Part shown: positions 39,948 through 43,588 of the stretch, piece after piece
Layout: every line of letters begins with the position of its first letter
Numbering within the stretch: the first letter of the stretch is position 1
From: AC-37 sp036389105
Lineage (GTDB): Bacteria > Actinomycetota > Thermoleophilia > Solirubrobacterales > Thermoleophilaceae
Reading direction: 5' to 3'
Assembly (NCBI GenBank): GCA_036389105.1
Contig: DASVQK010000092.1
Span: 1-43,588 of the forward strand
DNA: 43,588 nt
Made by a program: the position numbers and the translations under genes
Notes under the pieces: model-generated
Told to the model about the DNA's origin: nothing
What the model saw: the letters and a program-made list of their open reading frames with translations, nothing else
The model's database searches: none

Positions 39948-39953
39948 TAGCCT
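39948..39953 (+). promoter_or_regulatory. Putative -10 box (TAGCCT) for the secreted protein at 39962
   Basis: It lies 8 bases before the ATG with no Shine-Dalgarno between. Confidence 0.45.
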
Positions 39954-39961
39954 CGGCTCCC

Positions 39962-40897
39962 ATGCGCGCGACAGCCCTCCTCACAGCCCTCATCGCCGCC
40001 GCCGGCGTGGCCGTCCTGACCGCGGGCGCCGGCGGACACACCGTGAAGGGCGCCCCCAAGTGCCGGATCTTCCCCAAGTCGAACCAGTGGAACCAGCGCG
40101 TCGACAACCTGCCACTGGTGTCCAACTCGGACGCGATCGTCCGCTCGATCGGCTCGACCGACGAGCTGCACCCCGACTTCGGCTCCGGCAAGTACGACGG
40201 CGGGCCGATCGGCATCCCGTACACGACGGTGTCGCGCCGCCAGAAGCGCTCGAAGGTGAGCTTCGACTACGCGGACGAGTCGGACAAGGGGCCATACCCG
40301 ATCCCGAAGGACGTGCCGATCGAGGGCGGGCGCCAGTCCGACGGCGACCGGCACGCGCTGATCGTGGACCGCTACCGCTGCAAGCTCTACGAGCTGTACT
40401 CGCTCTACCCAGCGGGCGACGGCTGGCGCGCCGGCTCGGGGGCCATCTGGAGCCTAAAGTCGAACAAGGTGCGCCACGCGGGCTGGACCTCGGCCGACGC
40501 CGCCGGCCTGCCGATCCTGCCCGGCCTGGCCCGCTACGAGGACGTGCGGAAGGGCGGGATCGACCATGCCCTGCGCTTCACCGTGTCGCGCACGCGCCGC
40601 GCGTACATCTACCCCGCGCGCCACTTCGCCTCGGACCTGACCGGCGCGGACCTGCCTGCCATGGGCCAGCGCCTGCGGCTGCGCGCCGGCTTCGACGTGT
40701 CCGGCTATCCCAAGCAGGCGCGCGCGGTGCTGACCGCGCTCAAGCGCTACGGGATGATCGTGGCCGACAACGGGTCCGACTGGTTCATCAGCGGCGCGCC
40801 CTCCGGCCACTGGGACAACGACGATCTGCACACGCTGGGGCAGGTGAGGGGGAGCGAATTCGAGGTCGTGGACACGGCCTCGCTGCCCCGACCCTGA
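39962..40897 (+). CDS. Conserved secreted protein of unknown function
   Basis: The product has 311 residues with a signal peptide (about 1-23). Its sequence has the look of a single conserved domain: FPKSNQWNQRVDNLPL, ELHPDFGSGKYDGGPIGIPY, DESDKGPYPIP, WTSADAAGLPILPGLARYEDV, IDHALRFTV, ALKRYGMIVADNGSDWFISG and WDNDDL. I recognise this as a widespread actinobacterial and proteobacterial exported family without assigned activity. The invariant Asp, His and Trp positions would suit an enzyme or a sugar-binding protein. No anchor is visible. Confidence 0.82.
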   Translation: MRATALLTALIAAAGVAVLTAGAGGHTVKGAPKCRIFPKSNQWNQRVDNLPLVSNSDAIVRSIGSTDELHPDFGSGKYDGGPIGIPYTTVSRRQKRSKVSFDYADESDKGPYPIPKDVPIEGGRQSDGDRHALIVDRYRCKLYELYSLYPAGDGWRAGSGAIWSLKSNKVRHAGWTSADAAGLPILPGLARYEDVRKGGIDHALRFTVSRTRRAYIYPARHFASDLTGADLPAMGQRLRLRAGFDVSGYPKQARAVLTALKRYGMIVADNGSDWFISGAPSGHWDNDDLHTLGQVRGSEFEVVDTASLPRP

Positions 40898-40922
40898 CAG
40901 TCGCCCAGCAGGCGCGCCGCCC

Positions 40923-41216
40923 TCAGACGCCCCTGCGGGCCGGGCCGTCTTCGCCCGGACGGCTCAGGTCGCCGCCGCGCGAGCGCCGGATCAGGTAGAC
41001 GATCGCGGTGGAGAACACCACCGACAGCAGGATCCCGCCACCGTTGCGGTGGAACAGCAGGGCGTAGACGAGGCCGGCCAGGAACGAGCCGGCCACGCCG
41101 ACCAGGGCCGTCATGGGCAGCGACATGGGGTCGCGCCCGGGAAGAGCCAGGCGCGCCAGCGCGCCGACGATCAGGCCGGTGAAGAACAGGACGATGATGT
41201 AGGCGATGACGCTCAA
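40923..41216 (-). CDS. GlsB/YeaQ/YmgE-family stress membrane protein
   Basis: The product has 97 residues from TTG at 41216 with SD AAGGAG 6 bases upstream. Three hydrophobic helices with the family motifs (IIVLFFTGLIVGALARLALPG, MTALVGVAGSFLAGLVYALLF, LLSVVFSTAIVYLI) are followed by a polar tail. This family, once called transglycosylase-associated, is a small stress-induced inner-membrane protein without proven enzyme activity. Confidence 0.88.
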   Translation of the reverse strand: MSVIAYIIVLFFTGLIVGALARLALPGRDPMSLPMTALVGVAGSFLAGLVYALLFHRNGGGILLSVVFSTAIVYLIRRSRGGDLSRPGEDGPARRGV

Positions 41217-41306
41217 GGGTCTCCTTAGAAGTGGCTTCCACCGTTAACTACCCCGATTGCCGGCTTTCGGTCCACCGGTACCGGCTTGCTCGCGTCCGCC
41301 ACCTCG

Positions 41307-41312
41307 TATGCT
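41307..41312 (+). promoter_or_regulatory. Putative -10 box (TATGCT) for the secreted protein at 41320
   Basis: It lies 7 bases before the ATG with no Shine-Dalgarno between, and it supports 41320 over upstream in-frame starts. Confidence 0.5.
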
Positions 41313-41319
41313 TGCGCCG

Positions 41320-41760
41320 ATGAGAGGGAGACGCCGCCTGGCCGCGCTGATCGCGGGCCTCCTCGTTTTCGCCGCCCCGGCCCTTGCCGCCACGTTCAAC
41401 GGTGGCAAGTACGGCGGCAAGACGAAGCAGGGCAAGAAGATCTCGTTCAAGGCAGACGCGCAGACCAGCGAGATCAGGAGCCTCAGGTTCAGCGAGCGCG
41501 GCAAGTGCAACAACGGCGACCAGAGCCGCGGCTCACAGGGCCCCCTCTCTGCCGACGTCTCCGACACCGGCAAGTTCCACATCACGGGGACCAGCACCTC
41601 CGGAGCCACGAAGCTCACCTTCAACGGCACGATCACCGGCAACAAGGCCCACGGCAGCTTCACGGTCAAGTCCCGCTTCAACAGTGCCGGCAAGGCGGAC
41701 CCGAACGGGTCCGTCAAGTGCTCCACCGGCAAGGTGAAGTGGTCCGCCAAGAAGCGGTAG
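41320..41760 (+). CDS. Small secreted beta-rich protein, unknown function
   Basis: The product has 146 residues. The signal peptide (RGRRRLAALIAGLLVFAAPALA) is followed by a mature protein of about 122 residues rich in Lys, Gly, Ser and Thr (GGKYGGKTKQGKKISF, LTFNGTITGNKAHGSFTV). Alternating strands suggest a small beta-sandwich or barrel, and two Cys (CNNGD, KCSTGK) may form a disulfide. Similar small exported proteins are common in Thermoleophilia-like genomes by my recollection, but no function is known. Confidence 0.72.
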   Translation: MRGRRRLAALIAGLLVFAAPALAATFNGGKYGGKTKQGKKISFKADAQTSEIRSLRFSERGKCNNGDQSRGSQGPLSADVSDTGKFHITGTSTSGATKLTFNGTITGNKAHGSFTVKSRFNSAGKADPNGSVKCSTGKVKWSAKKR

Positions 41761-42689
41761 CCGCCCCTTCGAGACGCCCGCTCGGCGACTCCGGCCTCGA
41801 GGTCTCGGCCGTCGGCCTGGGCTGCAACAACTTCGGCGGCCGGGTCGACGCGCGCGGCACACGTGCGGTGGTGGACGCCGCCCTCGAGGCGGGCGTCGAC
41901 TTCTTCGACACCGCTGACATCTACGGCGGCCGCGGCGGCAGCGAGCGACTCCTGGGCGAGGCCCTCGAGGGGCGGCGCGACCGCGTGGTCCTGGCCACCA
42001 AGTTCGGCATGGACATGCACGACGGCAAGGGCCCGCGCGGGTCGCGCGACTACGTGCGCCAGGCGGCCGAGGCGTCCCTGCGGCGCCTGCGGACCGACCG
42101 GATCGACCTGCTCCAGTACCACGAGCCCGACGGGGTCACCCCGATCGACGAGACGCTCGGCGCCCTCGACGAGCTGGTGTCCGAGGGCAAGGTCCGCGCC
42201 GTCGGCTGCTCGAACTTCTCCGCCGAGCAGGTCGAGGAGGCGGACCGCGTGGCACGCGAGCGGGGGCTCGCCCACTTCGTGAGCGTCCAGAACGAGTACA
42301 GCCTGCTGGTCCGCGAGGTGGAGCGGGACGTGGTGCCCGCGTGCCAGCGGCTCGGCCTGGGCCTGATCCCGTACTTCCCCCTGGCCAGCGGGCTCCTGAC
42401 CGGCAAGTACCGACGCGGCCAGCCGGCGCCCGAGGGATCCCGGCTCGCCGGCCGCGGACAGGTCGGCAGCGACCGGGAGCTCCGGACCGTGGAGGCGCTC
42501 GAGGAGTTCGCCCGCGAGCGCGGAGCGTCGCTGCTCGACGTCGCGATCGGGGGCCTGGCGGCAAAGCCGGCGGTCGCGTCCGTGATCGCGGGCGCCACGC
42601 GGCCGGAGCAGGTGCGCGCCAACGCGGCGGCGGGGCGCTGGAAGCCCAGCGAGGAGGACCTCCGAGCGCTGGACGCGATCGGCGCCTAG
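41739..42689 (+). CDS. Aldo/keto reductase
   Basis: The product is 316 residues from GTG at 41739, which overlaps the previous gene by 22 bases and has AAGGTG as a possible SD. No other start codon precedes the conserved RRPLGDSGLEVSAVGLG. The catalytic tetrad is present: Asp and Tyr in FFDTADIYG, Lys in VLATKFG, and His in LLQYHEPDG. NADPH-binding residues appear in the C-terminal part (VIAGATRPEQVRANAAA). It likely reduces aldehydes or ketones, or oxidises sugars, in the cytoplasm. Its stop shares the four bases CTAG with the stop of the convergent gene. Confidence 0.92.
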   Translation: MVRQEAVAAPSRRPLGDSGLEVSAVGLGCNNFGGRVDARGTRAVVDAALEAGVDFFDTADIYGGRGGSERLLGEALEGRRDRVVLATKFGMDMHDGKGPRGSRDYVRQAAEASLRRLRTDRIDLLQYHEPDGVTPIDETLGALDELVSEGKVRAVGCSNFSAEQVEEADRVARERGLAHFVSVQNEYSLLVREVERDVVPACQRLGLGLIPYFPLASGLLTGKYRRGQPAPEGSRLAGRGQVGSDRELRTVEALEEFARERGASLLDVAIGGLAAKPAVASVIAGATRPEQVRANAAAGRWKPSEEDLRALDAIGA

Positions 42690-43588
42690 CGACGTCTGCG
42701 CGGGCTCAGTCGCGGCTCGCGCCGGCGCGCGTCGATGGCCTCGAAGCGGCTGTCGCGCGAGTAGGCGTGGGTGGCGCGCGCGCCCGGGACCATCGAGGGC
42801 TCCAGCCGCCGCAGCTCGTGCTCCGCGTAGTCCTCGGCGGTGAGCACGTCGATCCGGCGGAACGAGACGGCGCCCCCGTAGCGGCGCGAGCCGTCCTGCG
42901 CGGGGCGCACCAGGCCGCCGTCCTCGCGCAGGATCGGTCCGGCCGGGCGGGCGCAGCGCACGTCGGAGACGACGGGGTTCAGCCTGTGCGCCGTCCACGG
43001 GCCGCGCGGATCGGCGGCGTGGAAGACGTGCAGCTCGTCCAGGCGACTCGCCCCCGGGCCCGCGATCGTCGCGAACATCCACCAGCGCCCGTCGTGCCGG
43101 GTCAGCGTGGCGTCTGAGACGTCCACGTCGTCCATCAGCACCGTGTCCAGCTCCCAGCTGTGCGGGAAGTCCACCGCGCGGTGCAGCTCGAGCCGCCGCG
43201 CGGCCGAGGTCTCCGGCACGAGGAAGACCTCGCCCCCGTACTCGAACACGAACGGGTACGAGAGGTGGCAGTCGGCGGTCAGCACCGGGACCGGCGCCGC
43301 GGCCGGGCGGTCGTCGCGAAGCTCGGTGTGGGAGATCGCGGCGCGGGGGGCCCCCGGCGGCATGTGCTCGCAGAACAGGTGGTGGCGGCCCTCGTGCTCG
43401 AACAGGATCGGATCCGCGTACAGGTGCCCCGGCTCCCAGCGCACCAGGCCGGCGTCCCCCTCCCACGAGGCGAGCGGATCGTCACCGCGCGGCCGCACGA
43501 GCACGTACCAGGGGCGGCGGTACAGCAGCCTGATCGACAGCGCGCGCAGCCAGCGCGCCAGCGAGCGTGCGAGAAACGCCGCGCCGGG
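42686..43588 (-). CDS. Glucosamine-inositolphosphorylceramide-transferase-like protein, N-terminus outside window
   Basis: The frame is open to the window edge, and the reading beyond the possible GTG at 43504 (LLYRRPWYVLVRPRGD) is typical for the family, so the gene starts outside. The visible 300 residues form a five-bladed GH43-like propeller: YADPILFEHEGRHHLF, CHLSYPFVFEYGGEVFLVPE, HDGRWWMFA, RLNPVVSDVRCARPAG and VRPAQDGSRRYGGAV. In bacteria these domains often follow a formyltransferase or glycosyltransferase domain and sit in surface-polysaccharide loci. The exact reaction is unknown. Confidence 0.82.
   Translation of the reverse strand, partial: PGAAFLARSLARWLRALSIRLLYRRPWYVLVRPRGDDPLASWEGDAGLVRWEPGHLYADPILFEHEGRHHLFCEHMPPGAPRAAISHTELRDDRPAAAPVPVLTADCHLSYPFVFEYGGEVFLVPETSAARRLELHRAVDFPHSWELDTVLMDDVDVSDATLTRHDGRWWMFATIAGPGASRLDELHVFHAADPRGPWTAHRLNPVVSDVRCARPAGPILREDGGLVRPAQDGSRRYGGAVSFRRIDVLTAEDYAEHELRRLEPSMVPGARATHAYSRDSRFEAIDARRREPRLSPRRRR

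Overview
The window is 43.6 kb of very G+C-rich DNA with the habits of a soil actinobacterium. The start codons are ATG, GTG and TTG, the third codon positions are G/C-saturated, and many genes overlap by 1 to 4 bases. Many start codons have a TANNNT box only 6 to 9 bases upstream, which suggests leaderless mRNAs. The mix of genes (many secreted TIM-barrel and beta-propeller proteins, an actinobacterial-looking valyl-tRNA synthetase, a carotenoid oxygenase, DUF899 and DUF72) would fit the class Thermoleophilia (Solirubrobacterales). That placement is inference from gene style and not from a marker tree.

Layout. 1-3.5 kb: a plus-strand run of secreted proteins, two of them glycoside-hydrolase-like. 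3.4-12.9 kb: a minus-strand block with an EstB-like serine hydrolase, a secreted parallel beta-helix protein, an M14 peptidase, valS, a secreted PHP-domain protein and two small membrane proteins. 13-19.8 kb: another secreted glycosidase-like protein, a secreted beta-propeller coupled to a Tat-exported flavin amine oxidase, a small conserved protein and a carotenoid oxygenase. 19.9-22.3 kb: a BNR-repeat protein translationally coupled to a MoaD/ThiS-like ubiquitin-fold protein, then an EamA-type exporter. 22.4-24.2 kb: a P-II protein and an ammonium transporter, both with substitutions at key residues. 24.2-26.6 kb: a TetR regulator divergent from a DUF2867 gene and a molybdopterin oxidoreductase, sharing a perfect 14-bp palindrome, then an OsmC-like protein. 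26.9-28.5 kb: a 75-residue protein repeated as the N-terminal module of a transglutaminase-like protein. 28.6-30.3 kb: a secreted propeller and a UspA-like protein.

30.4-37.5 kb is the accessory zone. Two secreted-protein genes are broken by frameshifts. Next comes a 1049-residue metallophosphoesterase fused to a STAND/NACHT-like NTPase, in DNA of visibly lower G+C. It lies about 0.4 kb from the 3' end of a tRNA-Ser(GGA) gene, and a frameshifted DUF899 gene follows. The fusion gene is the best candidate here for an undescribed system, probably a single-gene anti-phage or other conflict protein. 37.6-43.6 kb returns to ordinary chromosomal genes: a zincin, small membrane proteins, DUF72, secreted proteins, a GlsB/YeaQ-type protein, an aldo/keto reductase and a partial glycosyltransferase-like gene.

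Links the sequence supports: the P-II and Amt pair as an ammonium-uptake unit, the TetR operator controlling two redox or detoxification genes, the MoaD-like/BNR coupled pair, and the amine oxidase/propeller pair of exported proteins. All functional calls come from reading motifs by eye; no database search was run.
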